Source: Rhynchospora pubera
Lineage: Eukaryota; Streptophyta; Magnoliopsida; Poales; Cyperaceae
DNA: 64,000 bases
NCBI GenBank assembly: GCA_028095005.1
Contig: CM051461.1
Location: forward strand, 43,388,812 to 43,452,811
Direction of reading: 5' to 3'
In this document: in pieces, positions 24,379 through 34,849 of the stretch
Position numbering within the stretch: the first letter of the stretch is position 1
Layout of the letters: each line of letters opens with the position of its first letter
The notes under the pieces: model-generated
What the model was told of the DNA's origin: nothing
Seen by the model: only the letters and a program-made list of their open reading frames with translations
The model's database searches: none
Position numbers and translations under genes: made by a program

Positions 24379-24768
24379 ATGGCTAATTGGCTGGCTACCA
24401 TGCGGATCGAGCACCATTTTGTCCGTACGATTGAAGGTCCGGATCCGGCGAACGATATGAACCTGTACCCCGACTCGGCAAATCGCCTCTCTCGGGAGCG
24501 AAACCGTGTTGGTGCTCTCACTGTCGCGCCGCCGAATGAAGTCGCTCTCGTCCCACCTCTAGGCCTTCTTGCCCAGGCCCAAGCGAACTTCGCTCCGCCT
24601 GCAAACCATGCAGCAGCCCAGGAACAACTCCCTGTGGCCCAATTCGGTGAGCAATACTGTGGCGTGTGCAAAGAGTTTAGAGAGGAAAAACACTTCTGTG
24701 GCAGATGCAGAGTCGAATTGGAGAAAGCTGTAAAGAAGCTTCTCGCTAAGATTAACCAACACATTTGA
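24379..24768 (+). CDS. Small intronless protein with CxxC-x9-CxxC motif
   Basis: 129 codons from the first ATG; the open frame extends upstream only through a GTG. The N-terminal half is unremarkable, residues about 60-90 are Ala/Pro/Gln-rich, and the C-terminus has YCGVCKEFREEKHFCGRC, a four-cysteine arrangement (C-x2-C-x9-C-x2-C) that could bind one zinc. A basic amphipathic tail (ELEKAVKKLLAKI) follows. GC content is clearly above the flanking DNA, and the frame is intact here while the paralogue at 14396 is broken. I do not recognise the family. It could be a live small zinc-ribbon-like gene or a recently silenced one. No TATA box was identified with confidence. Confidence 0.45.
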   Translation: MANWLATMRIEHHFVRTIEGPDPANDMNLYPDSANRLSRERNRVGALTVAPPNEVALVPPLGLLAQAQANFAPPANHAAAQEQLPVAQFGEQYCGVCKEFREEKHFCGRCRVELEKAVKKLLAKINQHI

Positions 24769-24989
24769 ACCAAGAAGTGGCGCAACTAGTTCCTTCCTTC
24801 TTTCATTCTTTGATTGATTCTTGTTAAACTAATTATTCTTTGATTTCATATTTTCGAGGGTTTTTTTTTACTGTAAATATTATGTTTTGAAAGATGAAAT
24901 GAAATGAGATGAGAGTAATTATTTAGATGTAAATATTTTGGAATGATTCGTTTTTGGTTTTTGACAATTCTTGATTAATACAACCTTAT

Positions 24990-27370
24990 GTTGCAAGTAT
25001 TAATAATTTATACATATATGTAAATTGTTCTTTCCAACGAGCGCAATCGGATGATACTATTTAACAACTCATTTAAGAACACACCAGGAAGCATGAATTC
25101 GAGTCACATCTTTAGGACCTGTTTTGCATAAGTGTAACCTTGATAGATTCCCTTGTCATTCGGATTGATTAGTTAGAATTAATTTCATCTCCTTGATCTA
25201 ATTTTGCAAGTGGATAATAAAGAAAAATGAAGGGACTTTTCTGAGAATATATATAATCCTGTCAGAATTATGCACTGGGTTGTATGTTTTGAGGTTGTGT
25301 TATTCTTTTAAATGACATAGGCCATATGCGATTTATAGATTAGAGAACAGTGAAACCAAAAAATAGAAAAAGTACTACCAAACAAAAACACACTGAACAT
25401 ATCTGATGATGATATAAGTATTGTTCATGGGAATTGCTAACTGAGTTGTAATTATAAAAAAGTAAGGGAATATTGTGTAAAATAATGGCAGCAGGTCATA
25501 CCTTTATGCAACCTTGATTCATGGCTTTCACTGATGTTTGATTTAGTTGGTAAATAAAAATTGTGTAATCGTATGAAATCTGTGGATCTTGACTGCAATC
25601 TAATATTTCCTGGTCTCTGCATGGTTTAGATATAATTCTTGAAGAAATTGAGGACCATAGTAATATTGGTATTACAAAATGCTGTTCTGATGCTTGATAA
25701 TCCTTATAAATAGCTTTCTGTAATTAAGTAAGATCTGTGGATTTATTTGCAAAAGAGAGTAATTGGCTGTCAGGGCTCTGGATAATGAAACTGCATTTCT
25801 CGTTCATGTGATCATTGTATTCCTTAAAGCAATTGAAGCCATAGCTTGCGTGGGTACTTGTTTGACCAATGTACCAGTAAAGATGCTAACGTTGATTAAT
25901 ATTCTCTTTCTTTGTCAACAGAAATGATAGTGTGAGGTATCATGTTCATGTATGGTCAAAATGTAGACATGTTCAAGCATCTTTGAAACCTTGCAAATGA
26001 CATGTGTATATAGGAGTCTGTGTTGTTAAATTGTAGTATTGATGTGTGCTTTGACATGCTCAATCCGTAGTTACCGTAGGCATTTAGCCCGAATTGCTGA
26101 AATAAAAAGTAGAAATGAAGATACACTTGGTTGTTATATCAAAGTAGGAAATTACATTCATTAAAAGTCGTTTCTGAACATAAACTGAACCAATTAAGAC
26201 CTATCGGTAGCATTCTCTTGCTCTCCTCACTAACGTGATTCTAACGGGACCCGTCTCACCAATTTCGGTGGCGGCAGTTGCCAGAAAAGTGAAAATAAAA
26301 ACTGTAAGGACTAAATCGAAGAAACACTTGATGCTTTTGAATGGAGGCGACGCGACGGAAACGGAGACCACTATTGAGTTCCTCTCTCCACCAAGATGCC
26401 GTACGTGTCCGCCTTGGAAGTTGCGACGGCCGGAGAAGCTAACGGATTCAAACCCGTTAATGGAACACGTCTCCTTCGTTCGAGGCTTTTAGCGCCGAAA
26501 CCTCTTGATCGTTTGTGGCAAGACAACAGTAGATCCCACGTGCTTGATTTCTAACATCTGTTAAGGCCCAGAACAAAGAAATTAAGGAGACGCCCAGCGC
26601 TCAAACTCTACCCTGCCACCTCAGCGGATCCACGTGGCTGCCACCTCAAAACCTGTACTCACTAGACCAATCAGAGGAAGGCACGTCAAGATGAAACTTT
26701 AAAAATTATTAAAAATAGTATCAAATTCAGAAAAATACAATTAAAATATCCATAAAATTTTAAAAATCTAAATAAACCAAGTTCACTGATGTTTTGATAT
26801 GAAATTGTGTCAAAGTAATGATTTTTTTTATTTTTAAAATATTTTCACTATAAAAATAGATTTTATAAAGTCTTAAAAAATAATAAACTCATTTAATATC
26901 TTTCAATAAAATTTCTGAAATAAAAAACTGGGTACTTTCAAAATAAAAAATTTCAAATAAAATCTAAGTATTTACAGCATAAAAATAAAAGATTCACAGC
27001 ATAAGAATAATCTCAAAAATAAAATTTTCAAAGTTAAGTATCTTCAAAATTATAGAAAATGAATTTTCTAAAAGTCAAAAGTACGAAAAGGCCAAAGTAA
27101 AGAAAAAATTGTAAAATCACCAATATCCAAAGAGAAACACGTGAAAAATGAAAATCAGAACACGAACTCAAAGCCAAAACTAAGATCTCTTCATTTGAGG
27201 AAAAGTCCCTCCCCGAAGTTGAGATCAACCCAGATGACTTAAATTGAATTCTTATGAAATGACCCCTAAACTACTCCGAGTGAATAAGTCTTCTTCTCAT
27301 TCAAAAATCTCTTCTTAAACCAAAGATCAAATTCTTTCTCGAATTAAAGTCCAAATTAAAAGTCTTTAGA
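24990..27370. other. B-specific segment without recognised gene
   Basis: Absent from copy A. It is bracketed by a shared short motif: CAATCGGATGATACTATTTAA at about 25040 and a close version at about 27378. It contains intron-like T-rich/AG sequence (for example TTTGTCAACAG at 25912-25922), and a GC-rich island at 26200-26560 with an open frame of 85 codons from an ATT, not from ATG. The rest is very A-rich (26700-27200). It may be an insertion carrying a gene fragment; origin unknown. Confidence 0.35.
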
Positions 27371-28215
27371 GAGCCCAATCGGATGATACTGTTTAAGAAC
27401 TCATTTCATCTCCATAGCCCAATCTGGAGAATAAAAGTTGGACTGGTCAGATTTTGCTTCATTGTCCTTTATTATCTCAACAAGAGCTATGCAATAACAA
27501 TTTCTAGACTAAACGGTACATCCAAACTGCCAAACCGACCATTTAATTTATAAGAAGGGAATCAACCTAATATTGTATTATTGTTTTTTTTTTTGTCTTT
27601 TTTATTTTCATTTTTTTTTTCTTTTTCCTGGACAAAGAGGCAACAAACAACTGCCCTTTTTTGAAACTAGGAGCAGCAAACATATTAATACCCAAAAAAA
27701 TAATAATAAGCCGATACTATCATTTCCATAGATATTTAAATTTTAACATACTCAAGCTTACAAACTTTCATGCTGACTTATACACTTTAAGGACAAAAAT
27801 TAGAACAACAACCCCTTAAAAAAGATATTTATAAAGGATCTCCTTTTGGAATATACATAGCTCTAGGCCTGAAAACGGCGACCGTTTCGACAGTCTTTTC
27901 GTTTCGTTTCGTCTAAAACGAAACAAAATGGTTAAAGATTTTGGTTGCGTTTTAAAAACGAAACGGTTAACGCAAGTATGAAATGGTTTCGTCCATGTGT
28001 ATTTTCGTGATTTCGATTGTTTCGTTCAAAGCGAAACGATTAACGCAAATGATAATCAATTTTGTGTCCAAAACACAACGATCAACGCAACAGTCCAGTT
28101 GCGTGATCGTTTTACACGTTATGCACCCATACATAGCTCATATAACTCAAGTGCACTTAAAAGTTGGAAGGAAATTCTTCAAATAGTAGGTAAGTCCATC
28201 ATTCGATGCCATCAA
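27371..28215. repeat. Duplicate of the MATH-BTB 3' flank
   Basis: Matches 31396-31980 nearly end to end: CGGATGATACT, GGAGAATAAAAGTTGGACTG, AACAAGAGCTATGCAATAACA, GACAAAGAGG and CATCATTCGATGCCA occur in the same order. The match ends where the MATH-BTB stop-codon region begins, so the coding part of a second MATH-BTB gene is missing here. Inside it lies a hAT-type MITE (27864-28131) absent from the other copy. Confidence 0.85.
27864..28131. mobile_element. hAT-like MITE with CGTTTC-type array
   Basis: A 268-bp insert flanked by an exact 8-bp duplication CATAGCTC (27856-27863 and 28132-28139). It starts TAGGCCTGAAAACGG; the reverse complement of its end reads TATGGGTGCATAACG. The interior has many TTCGTTTCGTTTCG / AAACGAAACGG units. 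The paralogous position at 31885-31905 has uninterrupted sequence (ACACAAAGCTCATATAAC), a natural empty site that confirms the insertion. Confidence 0.85.
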
Positions 28216-28565
28216 TAGTTTAACAAAGCCTTAAAAATGATTTAACAAAGCAAATTTATTTAAATACAAAATTATTTCTTCATGTTGTGGCACTTCCCAT
28301 CAATAGCTTCATTGTGCTTATTTGTACAGGGGAAAAGCAAATGACACAAGAGCTAAGTTCATCATTCAAGCAGCAAAACACCCAACAAAATTATTTCTTC
28401 ATGTTTTGGTCATTAATGTCGCCATTTATCATAATAAAATCTGATGATTCTACACAGAGTCCTCAGCCCCCTTTTGGGGTTTTCTTTATTTGTAACTTGT
28501 AAGACGGATTTATAAATTTTAAAAGGACTTCAAAGTGAAAACCAGAAATAAAAAATAAAAAAAAG

Positions 28566-28634
28566 CGCTTTTCACGCGTATCAAATCCGGCACGAAAGCT
28601 TGAAAGGCGGGGATACTCACAATTAAACTACGAC
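28566..28634 (-). pseudogene. Decayed tRNA-Asp (copy B)
   Basis: Occupies the same position in copy B as the intact tRNA in copy A. The D-arm side (GGCGGGGATACTCAC) and the 5' end (CGAC) are still readable, but the anticodon and T arms are scrambled: the GGTTCGATCCC B box is replaced and the GTC anticodon is lost. Not functional. Confidence 0.85.
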
Positions 28635-29450
28635 TTGCTTGTATATTTTTATTCGTTATTTATAAAAATGCCACAGTAAGCATTATCATTTGCAACTATA
28701 TTTATGGTTAGTCCATAGGGTACATATTAGCAGTTTTATGATACATGGTGTCATAGTTTCGCTCTTATAATTTTTTTTTTTGTCCGTCTAAATTTAATCT
28801 GTATAGCTATAAAGCATTAGAAAAAGAATGCACTAGTTGCTGTCTATTATAGTTTTTAACCTTTTAGTTGTAATAGCTTATCTCAGTATCTTGATAACAG
28901 AAATAAATTGTGTGATTTTACGATACGCATTAGGTCTTATTCTGAATTTCTAAGAAATGTTGCATGTATTAATAATTTACATAACATAAGTTTAGTTTTA
29001 GTATACTTTCAGTTTCAGCTATAACCCCGCCATAATTGACCTTGTTTTAATTAACTAACATCTAAATGCTACCAATACTTAATGCCGAATTAAAATAAAA
29101 TTCTTTTCGTTTATATAAACTATGATAATCCCCCAAGGATTTAAATAATATTCATTGAGAATATTTTGCACTACTACAGTGAATCCTTCATTTTTGTCAT
29201 ATCTAAATTGGATGTTTGGCAGAGTCAAATGAAAAAGTTCAAACAAAGTTAACAAATATTTTGCTTTTCCTTTATGTAATACTTTGCTTTCACTGGGACT
29301 GATTCCAGATGGAAGACTGCACCATATGATTCAACAAAACAATCTATCAAGATAAATATAAGCTTGTCAAATCCAAACATTTTCACAGCATTGTTATAAT
29401 ACAAAGCTTCCAATTTAAAAAAAAATTAATCCAAAGCATCAACAACAATA

Positions 29451-31225
29451 TCACTCCGTGCCATCCTTGTTCTTTGTATCTCCACCGTCCTCATCCTCTG
29501 GAAGTTCATCAAGCTCATATTCAGCTACAGCAAGGACATTCAGAGCAAAAAGGTTGGATTGCAATTAATAAAACACAAATATTATGGCAGAAATAATCAT
29601 ATCGATGCCTTGTGTCCATGCTAGAAAAATACAGCATTGAAATCAGAAAGAGCAAAGCCTTTGTGTTTCAATTGCTGATTCAAAAATAAAATAAACAAAT
29701 CAATATCCTATTCTTACTGGAATATCAGTTCCAAATATTTTATCCATGCAAATAAAATCATTTTTCAAGTACCTAACAACAATATAATCCAAAGCATATT
29801 TACCAATTTACTTCCATAAAATAACCAGCAGTAGCAGGAATTTCATGCCATTTGGGTGAGAATCAATTCAGATACAGAAAATTACCAAATTTCAAACCTA
29901 TGTTAAGTTTAGCTTATTATGCTTTCCTCATTTACAAGAAATTGCATAACTCAGGGTCAATAGAGAATAAATTAGTTTAATCAAGGTTAACTGGTACTCT
30001 GATAGGGTTTAATTAATACAACCTTAGGTTGTTTGACGCTTGATTGCAAAATTGAGAGTGCCAGTAATTGGTATGACTACTGATTTCTATCCATACAAAA
30101 TACCACTGAAGTCAGTGATACTATTTTTGTACACCTAGCAAAAACCTTTTTTTATTACCTTTTATTTTGGCCTATTCTACCAAATGAATTGTGCACTAAA
30201 TGTCAACATGCATGCCAAGGTATCAAGCAATTATCCATACTCCCAAAAGGGAGAGATATCTGATATGCACATCTAAAACATGTAACCAGGCTCATCTAAT
30301 TCTCTTAAAAAACCGAAACCAATTGATTAAATCTGATATTGGTTGTTCCAGTTGGTAATCAGGTCCTATTTATGTTCTATCACAAATTATTTGTAATTTG
30401 AGTATTTGAGTACAAAATAAAACATTACAAAACAATCTTTGGGCATATATCTGTCCTCTTTTATTTCTTGCCTCTGCTTTTCCCAAAAAAATTATTAAAC
30501 CGTCACTCTTTCCAAATTGGATTTAGCTGTCAGCAAGGCTCATGACGGGCACCTAAGATAAATTCTAAGGTAAAAAGGAAATAACTTGGTATATGTGAGA
30601 ATTTACATATCCTCTATCAGAAATTGATTTTCCCAATGGTTCATACACCCAAATATGATTGTTTGGACTCGGTCATTAGGTGGGTTAGTTACATTTATGA
30701 AAAGGAATAAGGTTAAGTGTACATGAAAAGTTGAAAACAAAAGACAACAAAACAAGCACATCCCTCCAAGGCATTTCATCAAACAACTTGTGACCGATAA
30801 CCAAAAAAAAAAAAACCTACTTCGCTGGTAAAGTACTTACCCCATTCTTCTATGTTAAAGTAGGAGTCATCGTCAAAGCCAAGAGATTCGCCGAGGTAAA
30901 ACGGGTGGTTACCCGACCAGGTATCGATTGTGAGCTCCTTTTGGGTCCCACTTGTGACCAAAACCAACTCACCATCACAGTACACCTTGCATTCTTCGAA
31001 GAATTTGGGGTGCAACCCCTTCTTCCTGCACTCCACCTTCATCTGAAATGGCAAAACTCAAGAAGCTTTAGAAATTGAAATTGAAAATGATTTAAAGAAA
31101 AGGAAAGAGAACAATTGGTTGTTGGTATTGTTTACTTTGATGGGTAGGGAGAGACGCTTGGTTGTAGTCCTAGAAGGAGTGGTGATGGTGGTGGGTAAGA
31201 AAGGGGTTTTCAGTGAGAGAGCCAT
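29451..31225 (-). CDS. Plastid ribosomal protein bL31-like, three-exon model
   Basis: Model: exon 1 31225-31136 (30 aa, Ser/Thr-rich MALSLKTPF..., a chloroplast transit peptide type), exon 2 31042-30841, exon 3 29524-29451; 121 aa. Exon 2 encodes CRKKGLHPKF, KVYCDGELV, SGTQKE and WSGNHPFYLG, the signature core of chloroplast bL31 in the large ribosomal subunit. Donors GTAAAC and GTAAGT and acceptors TTTCAG and TGTAG are good, and the phases fit. The C-terminus is unusual: after FYLG the sequence is acidic (DDDSYFNIEEW, then EYELDELPEDEDGG), unlike the basic tail normal for bL31. If the GTAAGT donor is not used, the frame can run 7 codons further to another GT at 30820. Exon 3 membership is inferred from phase and conservation in copy A. 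A diverged bL31 paralogue is the best reading. Confidence 0.6.
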
Positions 31226-31395
31226 TGCTGGGAGAGGGAGAGAGAGAGTCGTTATCTGGTTTTGTTTTGAGATAAGATGTGCTATTGAAGAGAGAAATTT
31301 AATACAGTAATGGGCTAATTTGGGCTATTATAGGCTGGTATGATCAGGGAAGATTGAATTGTTGATAAAAGAATCATTGGGCTTTTGTTGTTCTT

Positions 31396-31980
31396 GCCAA
31401 CGAGCCTAATCGGATGATACTACTTAAGAACTCGTTTAGTCGTTTGATCATGTGATTCGACTCATTTATTTCAGATCGTATTATCTGGAGAATAAAAGTT
31501 GGACTGATCAGATGTTGCATCATTGTCCTTAATTATCTCAACAAGAGCTATGCAATAACAATTTCTAGACTAAATGGTATATCCAAACTACCAAACCGAC
31601 CTTTTATAATTCATAAGAAAGGAACCAACCAAATATTGTGTTATTGATTTTTGTTTTTTTTTTTTTCTGGACAAAGAGGGAACAAACGACTGCCCTTTTT
31701 AATGAAGCTAGTAGCAGCAAACAAATTAATACCCAAAAAAATAATAATAGGCCAATAATATCATTTCCATAGATATTTAAATTTTAACATACTAAAGCTT
31801 ACAAACTTTCATGACTTGTACACTTAAAGACAAAATTATAACAATAAACCCTTAATAAAGAAATTAATTCATAGAGGATCTCCTTTTGGAGTACACAAAG
31901 CTCATATAACTCAAATATACTGAAAGATTGAAGGAAATCCTTCAAATAGCAGGTGAAGTTCATCATTCGATGCCACTAAC
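31396..31980. repeat. MATH-BTB 3' flank, partner of 27371-28215
   Basis: Non-coding sequence between the bL31-like gene and the MATH-BTB stop, repeated about 4 kb away. This copy is uninterrupted by the hAT-type MITE. Confidence 0.85.
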
Positions 31981-31982
31981 AT

Positions 31983-33108
31983 TCAGAACCTCATGAATTC
32001 AAGACATTCTGCTTTGAGTTGACTGCAATTATGTTGTTCTGCCAAAATTAATATACTCTCCACTGTGCTCTCATCGAGATACTTAGATAGAAAATCTTCA
32101 CACATCAACTTCAACCTCTCCAAATCGTACCTATTTGAGAGACTTGTTATGAGTATTAAAATATGCACCATATAAAAAGCACAAATAAATCAATAGAAAA
32201 GCAAGATTACAGAAGAAAATAACTTGTACAAATTTTCTTTTGTTTTTTCTCAACGAAGGACCTGTACATAGATCTTAATAGTCAACAAAATGTTCAGTAA
32301 GCATTTACCTATCAGCAGCGACGAGCAAATGCTGAGCCAAAGACCACGAATCTTTCTCTTTGCCATCATAATCATCATTATTGTCCTCAAAATCAGGGAG
32401 TGCATCTGAATAAATGAAGTAAAGCATGGACTTGAAAACTGGTGCTTCAATATCCTCAACCGTTATGGTATCCATCCAATTCTCCCTCATGCCACCAAAA
32501 AGCTCGGCGTTAAACACTGCTGACCGGGCCGCAAGCACGCACCGGTGAGCCTTAAATCTCTCTCCCTTCACTACAAATGTAATATCCGCTCCATCTCCTC
32601 TCTCTAGCAGGCGCATCAGATGTTGGTTCAGGTTAGAGGGTGGAACAGTGATGCCATAAGGAGTAGTTGCTTGGAGGCTTGTTACTACAGTAACTGTGCA
32701 CTCGATTATGAAGGCATCATCATTTATATATTCCTCAAAATCACTTCTGTTTGAAAAGATAGGATAACCCCAACTTGAACCAGTCGTGAAAGTTTGTACT
32801 GGGCATGTGTAGCTTATTTCGGTAGGAACACCATTCGGTTGAAGTATACTTAATACAAATTCTGCCTTCACATTAGCATCAATACTTTTGAGCTCAAGGA
32901 AAACGTATATAAAATCTTCTTCTTCAATGGTATTTCCATCAGGATAGAATTGAATTACCCAGTCATAACCGCCGATAGTAAAAACATCAGAACTGATCCA
33001 ATTTCCAATACCAATTCCTTCAGTGACAGAATATCCTAAAATCTTAAACAGGTGTGATCCAGTTTCAGCCGCTCCTCCAACTGCAGAGGTCGTCACAGAT
33101 GAAACCAT
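31983..33108 (-). CDS. MATH-BTB (BPM-type) protein, C-terminally short
   Basis: Two exons: 33108-32309 and 32130-31983, donor GTAAAT, acceptor AAATAG, split Arg codon; 315 aa. Residues about 15-145 form a MATH domain (GSHLFKILGYS, WISSDVFTIGGYDW, FYPDGN, ECTVTVV) that binds substrates. Residues about 160-265 form a BTB domain (RGDGADITFVVKGERFKAHRCVLAARSAVF, abbreviated: GADITF, FKAHRCVLAARS, AELFGGM, YFIYSD) for dimerisation and CUL3 binding. Exon 2 begins the BACK-like region (YDLERLKLMCEDFLSKYL, LAEQHNCSQLK) and stops with TGA soon after. Family members usually run on for tens of residues (about 350-400 aa in all). In the same frame after the TGA the sequence stays open for 22 more codons, so the stop may be a recent truncation. 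Probable role: substrate adaptor for a cullin-3 ubiquitin ligase. Confidence 0.85.
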
Positions 33109-33633
33109 GAGGGAATATCTTGCACTGATGATGGGGTTTCCAAAACCAATTTCTCGCTATAGAGGAATTTGGTTCACAATATATAATTATCTTTGAAGCT
33201 TAAATGCTACATAGGGAGTTGGAACAGTCGGCACGGACTAATTATAAGCAGTTAAATAAAGGGGATGTATCATGGATCATGTATGTGTATGCGCATGGAG
33301 AAGAGCAACAAATCTTGGAATTTTGAACGGCCACTCGCTTACCATCTGAAATTTTTGCTTTCCGAACATGATACATCGTTTTACCTTTTACGAACCCTTC
33401 CAATGTTATTTCCGTCATTTATTTACGAAACCAAATTTTGTATCTTATATCTATAGCTATACAATCTACTAATTTCCAAATTACTACAATTAATATAAAA
33501 ATTACCATTCTTTCATTTTTGGAAAATATTGGTCTGAAGAAACAATTGTATTTAAAAAGTGTAACATCACAACCTATGCAAGACAATAATAAATTCACAC
33601 CAAACTCCAAAGTGGTATCTTTGGGAACGCTTT

Positions 33634-33974
33634 CTATACCAGTAATGCAATTAGTTGATTCGAAGATACTAATGCAATTAGTTGATTCGAAGATACACAT
33701 TTATTTCCAATCCGAATCCTGTGACGCACGACACAGCGTGCAGCGTGCGATATGGACCGTCCAATCAGATCTCGACGGTTCATTTTTTTTCTATACCAGT
33801 AATGCAATTAGTTGATTCGAAGATACTAATGCAATTAGTTGATTCGAAGATACTAATGCAATTAGTTGATTCGAAGATACACATTTATTTCCAATCCGAA
33901 TCCTGTGACGCGCGACACAGCGTGCAGCGTGCGATATGGACCGTCCAATCAGATCTCGACGGTTCATTTTTTTT
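33634..33974. repeat. Nested tandem duplication (157/184 bp, with 27-bp subunits)
   Basis: Two near-identical adjacent copies (33634-33790 and 33791-33974). Each starts CTATACCAGTAATGC and ends in GACGGTTCATTTTTT. The first contains two and the second three copies of a 27-bp subunit beginning TAATGCAATTAGTTGATTCG, which accounts exactly for the length difference. Only about one base differs elsewhere (GACGCACGACAC versus GACGCGCGACAC), so the duplication is recent. Confidence 0.92.
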
Positions 33975-34426
33975 CGGGCCTTACAATCTGGTTACATGCA
34001 CGGAGCTCCCTCATCCATCCAGATCTGATCAGACGGTCATATTATTTCAACAGCATGATCACCACAAAGCTTGGTTGGCTTTCCTGGACAAATGGAATGG
34101 AATAAGCTAGTAATATATCCCATTTTTCTATGCTCATAGGTTTATATTACAAACCTGAATGTTGCAGATGAATCAATATAAATACAATTTACAAATATAT
34201 ACATATCAAATTTGCTTGATTATTTTATTTCTATTAATGAAACGGGCAGCCTTGAGCTGTTACTTGTCCAAAAATAATAATAATACTAAAGGAGGTTGGG
34301 CTGACTGGGATGGGAGAGCATGGACCGGGAGGTTAAAACTTAAAAAGTTCCATAATATAAAACAGGAATGAAATGTTAAAAATGGATTTCACAGAGGTGG
34401 ACCGTATAAAAAGGGACAAAACAAAT
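33975..34426. other. Intergenic with repeat arm
   Basis: The start (CGGGCCTTACAATCTGGTTA, then CACGGAGCTCCCTC) is the forward arm of a dispersed repeat whose inverted arm is at 34850-34935. No gene. Confidence 0.5.
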
Positions 34427-34498
34427 CGCCGTTGCCGGGGATCGAACCCGGGTCTCCCGCGTGACAGGCGGGGATACTCACCACTATACTACAACGAC
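34427..34498 (-). tRNA. tRNA-Asp(GTC)
   Basis: A 72-base tRNA identical in sequence to the one at 16573-16644 but with unrelated flanks, so it is a separate locus and not part of the A/B duplication. GTC anticodon, intact A and B boxes, no intron. Four A residues at 34418-34421 provide a minimal TTTT Pol III terminator on the minus strand. Confidence 0.97.
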
Positions 34499-34606
34499 TC
34501 ATGTTAATCCAATTCAAAAATTATTTTAGATTAGTATGACCAAGGTCCTATAAAAAGGGGACGGTACATCTTGCTCATCGTTATAAATTCATAATTGAAA
34601 GCTTGA

Positions 34607-34700
34607 AACTAATTTATACATGGCCAGTTTCTCTTAAAAAAATAAAACTAATTTACACGTGGCCAGTTTCTCTTAAAAAAAATAACTAATTTACACGTGG
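34607..34700. repeat. Short tandem repeat, about 43-bp unit
   Basis: Two and a half imperfect copies containing CTAATTTACACGTGG and CCAGTTTCTCTTAAAAAAA. CACGTG in each copy is a G-box core, though there is no gene beside it to regulate. Confidence 0.8.
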
Positions 34701-34849
34701 TCCAGAAAATAGGTACCTATAGTGATCACGTATTGGCGCCATGTGATCTAGTGATCCACTGAGGTACTGACGGTCGGAATCACATTCTCTGCCAACTTTA
34801 AATGGTCGGTAGAGTGTCAACTTCTGATCTGAACCATTAAATCTAATAC

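Larger units (their letters stand above)
23190..30765. repeat. Segmental duplication, copy B
   Basis: Counterpart of 13880-18700 with the same landmark order, interrupted by extra sequence at about 25.0-27.4 kb and by the 27371-28215 block shared with the MATH-BTB 3' flank. B retains the intact zinc-motif ORF and the full bL31-like gene but has a ruined tRNA-Asp. A keeps the tRNA and has lost the others. Confidence 0.85.

Noticed and set aside
26235..26492. Open frame of 85 codons in a GC-rich island
   Set aside because: It starts at ATT, has no recognisable domain, and lies inside a segment absent from the sister duplication; composition alone does not make it a gene.
33438..34110. Overlapping open frames of 79-142 codons
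   Set aside because: They are created by the 27-bp and 157/184-bp tandem repeats reading through; no domain, and the same peptide words simply recur.
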